Positions 54,318 through 63,123 of a DNA stretch of 64,000 bases are shown piece after piece. The position numbers and the translations under genes were made by a program. Position 1 is the first letter of the stretch, and each line of letters begins with the position of its first letter. The notes under the pieces are model-generated. The model saw nothing but the letters and a program-made list of their open reading frames with translations. It ran no database searches and was not told the DNA's origin. Source of the DNA: an uncultured Actinomycetes bacterium (GTDB lineage Bacteria > Actinomycetota > Acidimicrobiia > Acidimicrobiales > RAAP-2); contig CAIKAC010000011.1 in NCBI GenBank assembly GCA_903825305.1, positions 62,001-126,000 of the forward strand, given 5' to 3'.

Positions 54318-56476
54318 GAAGCAGCGCCCAGTACGTCGAGCAGCCACGCCATAGTGAAGGCCTCTTCGCGCCACGAGTCGTAACGGCCTGAAGGTCCCCC
54401 GTGACCAGTGCCCATCTCCATCCTCAGCAAGACGTCATTGGCTTCGTTGGCGTCACGAAGACGAGCGGCAAACTTGGCTGGTTCCCAGTAGCCCACCCGC
54501 GTGTCATTAAGACCACCGGTAATCAACATGGCGGGGTAGCGGTGAGCAGATCCGTCGGCATCGAACTCGATGACGTTGTCATAGGGCGAGTAAGACCGAA
54601 TGGCGCGATAGGCCGCTTCGTCGTCAGTGGGATTACCCCACTCGTCATATTCACCAACGGTCAAGGGCAAGCTTGGATCCAGCATGGAATTCAAGGCATC
54701 AACGAAGGGCACCCCAGCCAAGATGCCAGCAAAGCGGTCGCCACCTTGATTGGCGACCGCCCCCATGAGTAGACCACCAGCGCTTCGGCCTTCGCCACAC
54801 AACTGTGCAGCGGTGGTGATGCCCTTGGCGATCAGGTGATCGGCACAGGCAATGAAGTCAGAGAAGCTGTGGTGCTTATTCAACAGATGGCCGTCGTCGT
54901 ACCAAGCGCGACCCATTTCGCCTCCTCCTCGAACGTGGGCAATGGCGTAGACGACGCCACGATCGAGTAGACCCAAGCGCATGGCTGAAAAGCCTGGGTC
55001 CATGGAGATCTCATAGGCGCCATAGCCATAAAGTAGACAGGGTGCTGGCTGTTTGGGACGGAGATCATCACCGTCAGGATCGGCAAGCAGCGAGCGCCGG
55101 TGAACCACCGATACCGGCACCAAGGTGTTGTCGGGAGCGCTGGCCCAAGTTCGATAGCAGACGTAGTCGTTTTGGTTGTATCCGCCAGGGACGACTTGTT
55201 GCTTGATCAACGTGGTCGCTTGAGTAGCCAGATCAAGTGACAACACGGCCGATGGCGAGATCATCGACGTCTGGCCAATGCGTAGTGACGTGACGGCACT
55301 TTCTGGATTGGCGCCTAACCACGTGCTGCCTGGTCGGTCTTGGGTGGTCACCACGAAGGATTGCTCGAGAGGGTTGGCGGGGAGCCCGTCTTCTTCGAGG
55401 GCAATGACGCGAATGAGGGTTTCGCCGGCCTCGCGTTCAGAAATCACCACGTAGCGCTCGAAGGCATCAATGCCTTCGATACGCGTGCCGGGTCGATGGG
55501 GCACCCAAGGTGACCACTGCGGGTCACCCTCGCCGACAGGGGCGATGTCAATACGAAAATCTTGGGCCTCTTCGTTGTGAACTTTGAGCCACCACCGTGC
55601 CCCCGAGGCCAAGGTTAGGTGTTCGAGGCCGTGTTCCACACCCGTAACGCGAGGGGCGACCACAACAGCTGGCTCGCTTGGTGCATTGGCGTCGAGTACA
55701 AGCGTTTCAGAGGTGACCGAGGAGGAAACACCAATGGAGATGATCGCATCATCACGGCTTCGGCCCACGCTGACCCCAAAGGCCTGGTCATCTTCTTGAA
55801 TGACGAGGACGTCTTGTTCTTGGCCGAGGTGGTGGCGCCAAATTTGGTGAGGTCGCCATGCATCATCGACTGTCGTGTACAAACACGTGGCGGAATCATT
55901 GGCCCAGCAAAAGCCATAGGAGACGTTGGCTACTGACTCAGCGGGTGCTGGTGATCCATCGAGGTGACGAAAGCTCAAGGTGTAGCGCTCGTTACCTACC
56001 GTGTCAGTCGCGATTGCCAAGGTGTTGTGGTCCGGGCTGACTGAGAGAATGCCAACTTCAAAAAAATCATGGCCTTGGGCTTCAACGTTTTCGTCGTAGA
56101 GGATTTGTTCGAGCTCATCGTGTGGAGGATCGAGCGGTGGCTGTTCATCGGCAGCACCGGCAGGGCGACGACAGTGAATGGGATACGAACTTCCCTCGAC
56201 GGTGCGGGTGTAGTACCACCACGGCCCCCGACGGACGGGAACGGACAGATCGGTCTCGACGATGTGGGACCGGAACTCTTGAAAGAGTTGTTCGCGAAGT
56301 GGGGCGAGGTGGGCAAGGCGTGCCTCGGTGTAGGCGTTTTCGGCCGTGAGATAAGCGGTGACATCGGGGTCTTCGCGGTCGCGCATCCATGCGTAGGGGT
56401 CAACGCGAGTTTCGCCATGAATGGTGCTGGTCGTCTCGATGCGCTTGGGGCGAGGGGGAGTTGGTGTCGTGTGCAT
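54314..56476 (-). CDS. ptrB: Oligopeptidase B (S9A prolyl oligopeptidase family)
   Basis: A 720-aa cytosolic serine peptidase cutting short peptides, typically after Arg/Lys. An N-terminal seven-bladed propeller (about 70-420) starts with DPYAWMRDREDPDV. The C-terminal hydrolase has YGAYEISMDPGFS, AHVRGGGEMGRAWY, nucleophile Ser in GEGRSAGGLLMGA, Asp in GLNDTRVGYWEP, and His in GTGHGGPSGRY. GRSAGG is the OpB form of the elbow. ATG 56476 is preferred to the in-frame TTG 56485. It overlaps the convergent membrane gene by 4 nt. Confidence 0.92.
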   Translation of the reverse strand: MHTTPTPPRPKRIETTSTIHGETRVDPYAWMRDREDPDVTAYLTAENAYTEARLAHLAPLREQLFQEFRSHIVETDLSVPVRRGPWWYYTRTVEGSSYPIHCRRPAGAADEQPPLDPPHDELEQILYDENVEAQGHDFFEVGILSVSPDHNTLAIATDTVGNERYTLSFRHLDGSPAPAESVANVSYGFCWANDSATCLYTTVDDAWRPHQIWRHHLGQEQDVLVIQEDDQAFGVSVGRSRDDAIISIGVSSSVTSETLVLDANAPSEPAVVVAPRVTGVEHGLEHLTLASGARWWLKVHNEEAQDFRIDIAPVGEGDPQWSPWVPHRPGTRIEGIDAFERYVVISEREAGETLIRVIALEEDGLPANPLEQSFVVTTQDRPGSTWLGANPESAVTSLRIGQTSMISPSAVLSLDLATQATTLIKQQVVPGGYNQNDYVCYRTWASAPDNTLVPVSVVHRRSLLADPDGDDLRPKQPAPCLLYGYGAYEISMDPGFSAMRLGLLDRGVVYAIAHVRGGGEMGRAWYDDGHLLNKHHSFSDFIACADHLIAKGITTAAQLCGEGRSAGGLLMGAVANQGGDRFAGILAGVPFVDALNSMLDPSLPLTVGEYDEWGNPTDDEAAYRAIRSYSPYDNVIEFDADGSAHRYPAMLITGGLNDTRVGYWEPAKFAARLRDANEANDVLLRMEMGTGHGGPSGRYDSWREEAFTMAWLLDVLGAAS

Positions 56477-56531
56477 AAGGGTCAAGCCTTGCAGGTCGAG
56501 GCCTTCGAGGGGGTTCGATTTGGCCGGTGAG

Positions 56532-56559
56532 TTGCTACTATGTGGATAGGACTAATTCT
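56532..56559 (+). promoter_or_regulatory. Promoter candidate of sufB
   Basis: TTGCTA (56532-56537), 16 nt, then AATTCT (56554-56559). Unlike the leaderless genes, a GGAGG RBS stands 4 nt before ATG 56580. No clear Fe-S regulator site was recognised. Confidence 0.3.
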
Positions 56560-56579
56560 GGTCGCGCATTGGAGGATAG

Positions 56580-57980
56580 ATGGCTATCGAAGATCTTGAC
56601 CTTGGTCGTTACCAACTTGGGTGGAGCGACGCCGAGGACTACGTCTTCAAACCCAAAAAGGGCCTGAACGAAGCCATCGTGCGCGAAATGTCCGAAATCA
56701 AGAACGAGCCGGACTGGATGAGAGATTTCCGTCTCAAGGCGCTCAAGCGATTTGAAGCGCGTCCCATGGCCCCGTGGTTCTCGATCAACATGCCAGATCT
56801 CGACTTTGATGACATTTACTACTACATCAAGCCAACGGGCGGCCAAGTCAATGACTGGAACGATCTGCCCGATGCCATCAAAGACACCTACGAAAAGCTC
56901 GGCATTCCAGAAGCCGAGCGCAAGTATCTCGCCGGCGTCACTGCGCAATACGAATCTGAAGTGGTCTTCCACCGCAACCGCGCTGACCTAGAAGCCCAAG
57001 GTGTCATCTTCACCGACATGGACACCGCCGTTCGTGAGCACCCTGAATTGGTGCGTCGCTACTTCGGCACGGTTATTCCTCCCAACGACAACAAGTTCGC
57101 AGCCTTGAACTCAGCCGTGTGGTCAGGTGGCTCGTTTATCTACGTGCCACCAGGTGTGAAGGTCGACATGCCCCTGCAGGCCTATTTCCGTATCAACGCA
57201 GAAAACATGGGTCAGTTCGAACGCACCCTCATCATCGCTGACGAAGGGGCACAGGTTCACTACGTGGAGGGCTGCTCGGCTCCGGTGTATTCAACTGACT
57301 CCCTGCACTCAGCCGTCGTGGAACTTATTGCTTTACCCGGTAGCCGCATCACGTACACGACCATTCAAAACTGGTCGAACAACGTCTACAACTTGGTGAC
57401 CAAGCGAGCTCGCGCTGAAGCCGAAGCCCACGTCGAATGGATCGACGGCAACATTGGTTCGCGCCTCACTATGAAGTATCCGGCCATTTACCTCATGGGC
57501 CCGAAGGCCTCTGGTGAAGTGTTGTCGGTGGCCTACGCCGGTGCGGGCCAGCACCAAGACACGGGCGCCAAGATGATTCACGCCGCCCCTGAGACCACGT
57601 CGACCATCGTGTCGAAGTCGATCTCGAAGGGCGGCGGCAACTCCACGTATCGCGGTCTCGTGCACGTGGACGAAGGAGCCAAGGGCGCCAAGTCATTCGT
57701 GCGCTGTGATGCCCTGATTCTCGATGACTTCTCTATCTCGGAAACCAAGCCCTACATGGAAGTTTCCGAGCGAGATGCCAGCGTTGGCCATGAGGCAACC
57801 GTCTCAAAAATCGGTGATGATCAGTTGTTCTATCTCATGAGTCGTGGCCTCTCAGAATCTCAAGCCATGGGCATGATCGTCAATGGCTTCATCGAGCCCA
57901 TCACCCGCACCCTTCCGATGGAGTATGCGGTTGAGTGGAGTCGTCTCATCGAATTGCAGATGGAAGGATCCATCGGCTAA
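56580..57980 (+). CDS. sufB: Fe-S cluster assembly scaffold SufB
   Basis: A 466-aa subunit of the SufBC2D complex that builds Fe-S clusters. It shows [19 protein letters not shown]-like (here [12 protein letters not shown]), the beta-helix core, the conserved EGCSAP segment with the sulfur-accepting Cys, [16 protein letters not shown], and the C-terminal [25 protein letters not shown] precedes the ATG. Uniquely here, sufB is separated from sufD-Rieske-sufC by four unrelated genes (about 2.9 kb), while most actinobacteria keep sufBDC together. Confidence 0.95.
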   Translation: MAIEDLDLGRYQLGWSDAEDYVFKPKKGLNEAIVREMSEIKNEPDWMRDFRLKALKRFEARPMAPWFSINMPDLDFDDIYYYIKPTGGQVNDWNDLPDAIKDTYEKLGIPEAERKYLAGVTAQYESEVVFHRNRADLEAQGVIFTDMDTAVREHPELVRRYFGTVIPPNDNKFAALNSAVWSGGSFIYVPPGVKVDMPLQAYFRINAENMGQFERTLIIADEGAQVHYVEGCSAPVYSTDSLHSAVVELIALPGSRITYTTIQNWSNNVYNLVTKRARAEAEAHVEWIDGNIGSRLTMKYPAIYLMGPKASGEVLSVAYAGAGQHQDTGAKMIHAAPETTSTIVSKSISKGGGNSTYRGLVHVDEGAKGAKSFVRCDALILDDFSISETKPYMEVSERDASVGHEATVSKIGDDQLFYLMSRGLSESQAMGMIVNGFIEPITRTLPMEYAVEWSRLIELQMEGSIG

Positions 57981-58012
57981 AGCGCTTGAGACTGAGGGGT
58001 AACTGAGCGGTC

Positions 58013-58018
58013 TAATAT
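58013..58018 (+). promoter_or_regulatory. Leaderless -10 box of the CoA lyase gene
   Basis: TAATAT followed by 7 nt and ATG 58026. It gives the lyase-hydratase pair a promoter separate from sufB. Confidence 0.5.
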
Positions 58019-58025
58019 CGCTTCC

Positions 58026-58967
58026 ATGTCCGAACGCTCCCGTAACCTGCCCCGCCGTTCATGCCTGTCAACCCCAGGTAGCTCGGAACGCTTCCTTCAA
58101 AAGGCCCCCACCGTTGAGGCCGACATGACCTTCCTCGACCTCGAGGACTCCGTGGCCCCCTTGGAAAAGGTTGCTGCTCGCTCAAAAGTCGTCGACGCCA
58201 TCCGAGATCTTGACTGGGGCGACCGCGTCATGTGTGTTCGGGTGAACGCTTGGGACACCGAGTGGACGTACGGCGACATCATCGAGGTCGTTGGCAATGC
58301 TGGCCCCCGACTTGACGAAATCATGTTGCCCAAAGTCCAGACCGCTGCCGAAGTGGTAGCCATGGATTTGCTTCTGACTCAGGTGGAAAAGAACTGCGGC
58401 TTACCCGTTGGCCACATCGGCATCGAGGCACAAATCGAGACCACCCGCGGCTTGATCAATGTCGACGACATCTGTGCCGCTTCACCCCGCCTCGAAACCA
58501 TCATCTTTGGCCCAGCTGACTTTGCGGCCTCGATGGAAATGCCGGTCTTGACCGGTGGTGTCGCCATTGATGAGTACCCCGGCGACCACTTCAACTACGT
58601 CTTCAGTCGCATCTTGATGGCTGGTCGGGCCAATGGCTTGCAGGTCATCGACGGCCCCTTCTTGAAGGTTCGCGAGCCCGAGTTGCTGCGTGAATACGCC
58701 CAGCGCACCCGCGTGTTGGGCTACGACGGCAAGTGGGCATTGACCCCAGACCAGGCAGCTGTCTTGAACGAGGTGTACTCACCTACCCAAGAGCAGTTTG
58801 ACCGTGCCTATGACATCTTGGAGGCTTATCGCCAAGCGACCGAGACCGATCTCAAGGGCGCGGTCATGTTCGGTGAAGAGATGATCGACGAAGCCAGTCG
58901 CAAGATGGCGATCAAGTTCGTGACCCGCGGTGAGCGCGCTGGCCTGACCCGTTCGGCCAAGGCCTAG
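58026..58967 (+). CDS. L-malyl-CoA/beta-methylmalyl-CoA lyase (HpcH/CitE family)
   Basis: A 313-aa CoA-ester lyase. It has the opening RRSCLSTPGSSERFLQKA, DMTFLDLEDSVAPLEK (first acidic metal ligand), VNAWDTEWTYGD, EAQIETTRGLINVDDI (Glu ligand), and IIFGPADFAASM. Its length matches Mcl1 of the ethylmalonyl-CoA pathway (about 318 aa) rather than short CitE. It would split beta-methylmalyl-CoA into glyoxylate and propionyl-CoA and/or malyl-CoA. The MaoC hydratase starts 5 nt after its stop, the same pair as in Streptomyces. ccr and ecm are not in this window. Confidence 0.88.
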   Translation: MSERSRNLPRRSCLSTPGSSERFLQKAPTVEADMTFLDLEDSVAPLEKVAARSKVVDAIRDLDWGDRVMCVRVNAWDTEWTYGDIIEVVGNAGPRLDEIMLPKVQTAAEVVAMDLLLTQVEKNCGLPVGHIGIEAQIETTRGLINVDDICAASPRLETIIFGPADFAASMEMPVLTGGVAIDEYPGDHFNYVFSRILMAGRANGLQVIDGPFLKVREPELLREYAQRTRVLGYDGKWALTPDQAAVLNEVYSPTQEQFDRAYDILEAYRQATETDLKGAVMFGEEMIDEASRKMAIKFVTRGERAGLTRSAKA

Positions 58968-58972
58968 TAACG

Positions 58973-59485
58973 ATGAGCACCTTTGATCGCTCCTTTGGTC
59001 GTGCCTTAGAGGACTTTGAGGTTGGCGACATCTACAAGCACTGGCCGGGAAAGACCATCACCGAAGCCGATGATCACCTCTTTTGCATGATCACGATGAA
59101 CCACCACCCGCTGCACACCAATGCCTGGTTTGCTGAGCAAGATTCCGTGCAGGGCCGCAACGTTGTCGTGGGCAACCTCGTGTACTCGCTAGTACTCGGT
59201 ATGAGCGTTCCTGATGTTTCGGGTGCCGCGATTGCCAACCTTGAGATCGAAACCCTGCAGCACAAGCACCCCACCTTTCATGGCGACACCATCTACGCCG
59301 AGACCCGCGTGTTGGAAGTCGCCGAATCAAAGTCAAAGAATGACCGGGGCATCGTGACGGTGGAAACCAAGGGCTTTAACCAGCACGGCCAAGAGGTTTG
59401 TTACTTCCGGCGCCGTGTCATGGTCTGGAAGCGCGAATTCCTCCCCGCTCGTCGTCGTCCCTATGGCGACGATGTGTGGAGCTAG
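58973..59485 (+). CDS. MaoC-like hydratase, probable mesaconyl-CoA hydratase
   Basis: A 170-aa single hotdog-fold (R)-hydratase. It has FEVGDIYKHWPGKTITEADDHLFCMITMNHHPLHTN with the catalytic Asp/His (D-H ... N-H-H-P-L-H) and the turn GRNVVVGNLVYSLVLGMSV. The known partner of Mcl in Streptomyces-type ethylmalonyl-CoA clusters is a MaoC protein of this size, hydrating mesaconyl-CoA to beta-methylmalyl-CoA. Adjacent placement supports this function. Other enoyl-CoA substrates remain possible. Confidence 0.82.
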   Translation: MSTFDRSFGRALEDFEVGDIYKHWPGKTITEADDHLFCMITMNHHPLHTNAWFAEQDSVQGRNVVVGNLVYSLVLGMSVPDVSGAAIANLEIETLQHKHPTFHGDTIYAETRVLEVAESKSKNDRGIVTVETKGFNQHGQEVCYFRRRVMVWKREFLPARRRPYGDDVWS

Positions 59486-59524
59486 GACCTTTCATAAGCT
59501 CGCAACCCGTGGGATTATGTAGTT

Positions 59525-59863
59525 ATGGCGATGCGAGAAGAATGTAAGCACTTTCAATCCCGAACCTATGAGTCGGGAGAGGTTGCTCGTTTTTGCCAGC
59601 TTGATCTCGCCCCTGAAGCTCCCTGGCAGTGCCCTGAGAACTGTGCTTCTTATGTTCGCCGCCTCGCAGATGTGGGGTGGCAACACGGTTCACTCATTGA
59701 GCCTCGCCTCGAAGACAAGCCCGACGTGCCTAGCGAAGACATCATCTCAGTGCTCTCGGCCGCCGAAGAAGCGGTCAACGACATCGCTTCAGATGTCTTG
59801 GCTGAATTCACCGCGGAGCAAGAGAAGAAACAAGGCAAGCGCTGGAAGCGCAAGCGTCGTTAA
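59525..59863 (+). CDS. Small Cys-rich hypothetical protein, 112 aa
   Basis: I do not recognise this family. The first 40 residues contain four cysteines and a His in the order C-x-H ... C ... C-x3-C (CKH, FCQLDL, WQCPENC), a possible zinc or Fe-S site. The middle is acidic and helical (ISVLSAAEEAVNDIASDVLAEF) and the tail is strongly basic (KQGKRWKRKRR). ATG 59525 has GATTAT 6 nt upstream; ATG 59531 is an alternative. It lies between CoA-metabolism genes and sufD; an Fe-S link is only positional. Confidence 0.6.
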   Translation: MAMREECKHFQSRTYESGEVARFCQLDLAPEAPWQCPENCASYVRRLADVGWQHGSLIEPRLEDKPDVPSEDIISVLSAAEEAVNDIASDVLAEFTAEQEKKQGKRWKRKRR

Positions 59864-60702
59864 TTGCCTGAGAAATTTGGCGGACGCTTCTCGAAGTATG
59901 CCGTAATGGCTTCTTGAAGGTCATGGCTCTCGAGGTAGAGCGAGTTCCAAGCAGCGACAAACTCAAGACCTTCTGCCACACTTCGACCATCATTAGCTCG
60001 CAGTACTGCTTTTGTTCCCTGCACGGCAACTGGCGAATTCGCCGCTATCTCCTGGGCCAGCGACACAGCTCGCTCATAGACCGCCTCAGCATCGCCGAGA
60101 GCGTCATTGACAAGGTGAATCTCAGCCGCACGTGTGGCGTCAATGTCTTTGGCTGAGAGAGCGAGTTCGGCGAGATGCCCGGCTCCGATGATGGAGCGGA
60201 GACGTTGAAGACTTCCTAAGTCCGCCACGATGGCGATGCGCGCTTCTCGAACTGAATACATAGCGTCGGCTGATGAGAGTCGAATATCGCACGCGGCGAT
60301 GAGATCGACGCCACCGCCGATGCACGAGCCATGGACCACCGCGATCACGGGCTTATCCGTATTGGCGAGTGAACTCACCGCGGCTTGAAGCTTGAGAATG
60401 GCTTGGTATCGCTCTTGATTTCTTGTCGCCGTGCTTCGTTGATCTGAAGCCGATGCGGGACTCAAGAGTTCGGGACTCATTTCTTTCAAGTCGAGTCCGG
60501 CACAAAAGTGCTTGCCCTTGGCGGCGAGCACAATGACGCGAACTCGTGGATCAGCATTCAGAGCAGCCACGGCGAGGGGCAGGTCTTCCCAGAACGCTCG
60601 GCCCATGGCGTTGAGGGCCTCGGGCCGATCAAGCCACAGAGTGGCTACGTGGCCGTCGAGTTCAAGGCTTAACACCGATGATTCAAAGTCTTCAATCGAC
60701 AT
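59860..60702 (-). CDS. Enoyl-CoA hydratase/isomerase, dienoyl-CoA isomerase type
   Basis: A 280-aa crotonase. The CoA/oxyanion segments are GKHFCAGLDLKEM and HGSCIGGGVDLIAACDIR. The Asp in GGGVDL, Glu in VREARIAI and Asp in VADLGSLQRL correspond to the acidic triad of delta3,5-delta2,4-dienoyl-CoA isomerase (ECH1). Normal hydratases have two Glu there instead. It would handle odd-position unsaturated fatty acids in beta-oxidation. RBS AAGGAG precedes ATG 60702. It is the only minus-strand gene inside the split suf locus. Confidence 0.82.
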   Translation of the reverse strand: MSIEDFESSVLSLELDGHVATLWLDRPEALNAMGRAFWEDLPLAVAALNADPRVRVIVLAAKGKHFCAGLDLKEMSPELLSPASASDQRSTATRNQERYQAILKLQAAVSSLANTDKPVIAVVHGSCIGGGVDLIAACDIRLSSADAMYSVREARIAIVADLGSLQRLRSIIGAGHLAELALSAKDIDATRAAEIHLVNDALGDAEAVYERAVSLAQEIAANSPVAVQGTKAVLRANDGRSVAEGLEFVAAWNSLYLESHDLQEAITAYFEKRPPNFSGN

Positions 60703-60833
60703 AGCGCTCCTTGGTCAGCCTGCGTTGGTGAAGCCTAGGACGCCTCCATGGCGTCGTGCTGCGTATTCGGAGCGCGCCGATAGGCTCTCAGAGCGACTCG
60801 GAGGGACCGAGAGGCACAATCGTCGGAGGGCTT

Positions 60834-62039
60834 GTGAGCACGTCAATCTCAGCAGCACTGGTTGCGAGTGGCGGCCCTGATTGGCTTGAGCGTCGACGAC
60901 AAGCAGCGCTCGCCAAACTCGAAACGCTTGAGAGCCCAACGGCCTCCGAAGAAATTTGGCGCTATTCACCCATCGCTTCTCGGGATCTCGTCAACGCCGA
61001 GCGAGGCACCGAAGTGTCGATCACCCATGATCTCCCCATGGCCCCCACGATTACCGTTCGCGCAGACTCCATCACCATTGGTGATTTGCCAAAGGGCGTG
61101 AGTGCTGAGCGCTTTAGCGAGGCCGACGGTGCACCCGAGGTTGCCGACAGTGATGATTTCTTGGTTGCGCTCAATCAAGCCACCATTACTGATGGCCTCC
61201 GACTTCGGGTCGAACGGGCCCAATTGGTCAAGGAGCCCATCGTCATTCTCCATGAGATCCCTAGTGGATTTTCTTCAGGTCGGGTCAGCATTGATCTCGC
61301 CGAAGGTTCAGCCTGTGAGGTAATTGAAGTATTCGTGGGAGGCGACGCCTCAAGTATTTCCGTGCCGGTCACCGAAGCGGCCTTAGGGGCTGGTTCCTCG
61401 CTGAATCACAGTGCCATTCAACTCCTGGCGGAAGATGCGTGGCACTTGGGAACCATTGAGGTCGCCGTCGAACAAGACGCCAGTTTGGTGCAGTTCCTCG
61501 CCGGGATTGGGGCGGCCTATGACCGCTGCCGCAATGATGTGGCTTTGATCGGCGATGGAGCTTCGAGCACCTTGCGCGCCACCTATCACGGTGAGCAACA
61601 CCAAATCCATGACTTGAGAACGAATCAAGACCATCGGGCCCCTCGAACAATTTCCAACATGCTGTGTAAAGGTGCCGTGCGCGATGAGTCACACTCGATC
61701 TATTCGGGCATGATCAGAATGCGCAACGGCGCCGTTCGCTCCGACGCGGTGCAGACGAATCACAATCTGGTGCTTGATGAATCCGCGAGAGCCGACAGTG
61801 TTCCTAACCTCGATATTGAAGAGAACGATGTTCGCTGCGCCCACGGCTCCACCGTTGGCCCCCTTGACGAGGACCAACGTTTTTATTTGGAAGCTCGTGG
61901 CATTGACCCCGATCACGTCGAGACTCTTCTGGTGCAAGGCTTTTATGCCGATTTGCTCAGTGGCGTTTCGCCGACAGCAGCCGCGATTGTCGCGCCAAGC
62001 CTCGAACAGCGTTTGGCCAAAGTGAGCACCCATGGCTGA
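60834..62039 (+). CDS. sufD: Fe-S cluster assembly protein SufD
   Basis: A 401-aa partner of SufB in SufBC2D. The N-terminal helical part (WLERRRQAALAKLETLESPTASEEIWRYSP) is followed by the beta-helix. The C-terminal SufBD block is SDAVQTNHNLVLDESARADSVPNLDIEENDVRCAHGSTVGPLDE, with the conserved Cys and His, then FYLEARGI and LVQGFYADLL. GTG 60834 is chosen because GGAGGG precedes it; the frame is open to 60756. It overlaps the Rieske gene by 8 nt. Confidence 0.92.
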   Translation: MSTSISAALVASGGPDWLERRRQAALAKLETLESPTASEEIWRYSPIASRDLVNAERGTEVSITHDLPMAPTITVRADSITIGDLPKGVSAERFSEADGAPEVADSDDFLVALNQATITDGLRLRVERAQLVKEPIVILHEIPSGFSSGRVSIDLAEGSACEVIEVFVGGDASSISVPVTEAALGAGSSLNHSAIQLLAEDAWHLGTIEVAVEQDASLVQFLAGIGAAYDRCRNDVALIGDGASSTLRATYHGEQHQIHDLRTNQDHRAPRTISNMLCKGAVRDESHSIYSGMIRMRNGAVRSDAVQTNHNLVLDESARADSVPNLDIEENDVRCAHGSTVGPLDEDQRFYLEARGIDPDHVETLLVQGFYADLLSGVSPTAAAIVAPSLEQRLAKVSTHG

Positions 62040-62349
62040 GTCACAAGTGTTGTGTGCCTTGTCAGACTTGGAAGAAGCAACGCCCCGGCGTTTTGAGCTC
62101 AGCTCTGGTCCCGTCGTGGTGGTTCGAATCGCCGAGCAGGTCTTTGCGCTCGAAGATCGGTGCTCGCACGAAGATTTTGCCCTCTCTGAAGGCTTGGTCG
62201 ACGCCGATACCTGTGAGATCGAATGTGCACGACATGGCGCGATGTTCAGTCTGGTCAACGGTGATGCCTGCTCGCTGCCCGCAGTCAAGGCTGTCCCCAC
62301 GGTTGACGTTGCGGTGGTCGATGGCCAGGTGGAGGTAACGCTGCCATGA
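62032..62349 (+). CDS. Rieske [2Fe-2S] ferredoxin of the suf operon
   Basis: A 105-aa soluble Rieske protein with both cluster motifs: C-S-H in EDRCSHEDFALSEG and C-x2-H in IECARHGAMFSL (C-x-H ... C-x2-H). It resembles the NirD/BphF-type ferredoxins commonly found between sufD and sufC in actinobacteria. It may carry electrons to or receive a cluster from the Suf machine; the exact role is not established. It overlaps sufD by 8 nt and sufC by 4 nt, so all three are translated together. Confidence 0.9.
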   Translation: MAESQVLCALSDLEEATPRRFELSSGPVVVVRIAEQVFALEDRCSHEDFALSEGLVDADTCEIECARHGAMFSLVNGDACSLPAVKAVPTVDVAVVDGQVEVTLP

Positions 62350-63062
62350 GCGTGGTACTTGACATTAGAGATCTCTGCGCTGAGGTGGCGGGTAAATCCG
62401 TCCTCAAGGGCGTCAGCCTGCAAGTCAGCGCTGGAGAAACCCACATCATCATGGGACCGAACGGCTCGGGTAAATCCACCTTGGCCCATGCGCTGATGGG
62501 CCGACCTGGGGTCACGATTACCTCGGGCAGCATCGTCGTTGACGGCCACGACGTCACCCATGCGCCGACCTTCGAGCGCGCCCGAGCAGGCTTGTATCTC
62601 GCTATGCAGCAACCCATTGAGGTCCCCGGTGTCTCATTGGCCGCCACCTTGCAAGCAGCTGGCGTACCCGAAGAGCAGGTACGCGGTCGGCTCGAAGCCG
62701 AAGCGACGCGCATCGGCCTGCGTCCTGATTTGTTGAACCGAGCGCTCAACGAAGATCTTTCAGGTGGAGAAGCCAAGCGAACCGAGATCGTGCAGATGGC
62801 AGGCCTTCAACCCAAGGTCGCGATTCTTGACGAAATTGACTCGGGCCTCGACGTTGACGCCCTCGATGCCGTGGCAAAGCGAGTCAAGGATGCAACCCAT
62901 GAGTGGAATCTCGGCGTGCTGGCTATTACGCACTTCCGGCGCTTACTTGATGGTCTTGAGCCGACTCGCGTTCATGTCTTGGCTGATGGCCGCATTCAAA
63001 CAAGTGGGGGCATGGAACTCGCCGAGGAACTCGAATCCTCGGGCTATGCCCAATACCGCTAA
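62346..63062 (+). CDS. sufC: Fe-S cluster assembly ATPase SufC
   Basis: A 238-aa ABC-type ATPase energising SufBC2D. Walker A is GPNGSGKSTLAHAL (about 37-50), a Q-loop follows (YLAMQQPIEVPGV), the signature is LSGGEAKRTEIVQMA, and Walker B is VAILDEIDSGLDVDAL, with the H-switch His in AITHFRRLLD. Size and motifs are fully normal. It ends the sufD-Rieske-sufC unit. Neither sufS/sufU nor sufT is visible in the 940 nt remaining in the window. Confidence 0.96.
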   Translation: MSVVLDIRDLCAEVAGKSVLKGVSLQVSAGETHIIMGPNGSGKSTLAHALMGRPGVTITSGSIVVDGHDVTHAPTFERARAGLYLAMQQPIEVPGVSLAATLQAAGVPEEQVRGRLEAEATRIGLRPDLLNRALNEDLSGGEAKRTEIVQMAGLQPKVAILDEIDSGLDVDALDAVAKRVKDATHEWNLGVLAITHFRRLLDGLEPTRVHVLADGRIQTSGGMELAEELESSGYAQYR

Positions 63063-63109
63063 CTCTGTGGAGTTCAAGAGGGTGACGTTACTGAGCCAGT
63101 CCTCGCCGG

Positions 63110-63115
63110 TAACCT
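63110..63115 (+). promoter_or_regulatory. Leaderless -10 box of the LCP gene
   Basis: TAACCT followed by 8 nt and GTG 63124; a TTACTG -35 candidate lies 16 nt upstream. Confidence 0.45.
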
Positions 63116-63123
63116 AGGTAGCC

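Noticed and set aside
62121-62134. GGTTCGAATC, the TpsiC-arm sequence of tRNAs
   Set aside because: It lies in frame inside the Rieske ferredoxin gene (VVVRIAEQ). No acceptor, D or anticodon stem fits around it.
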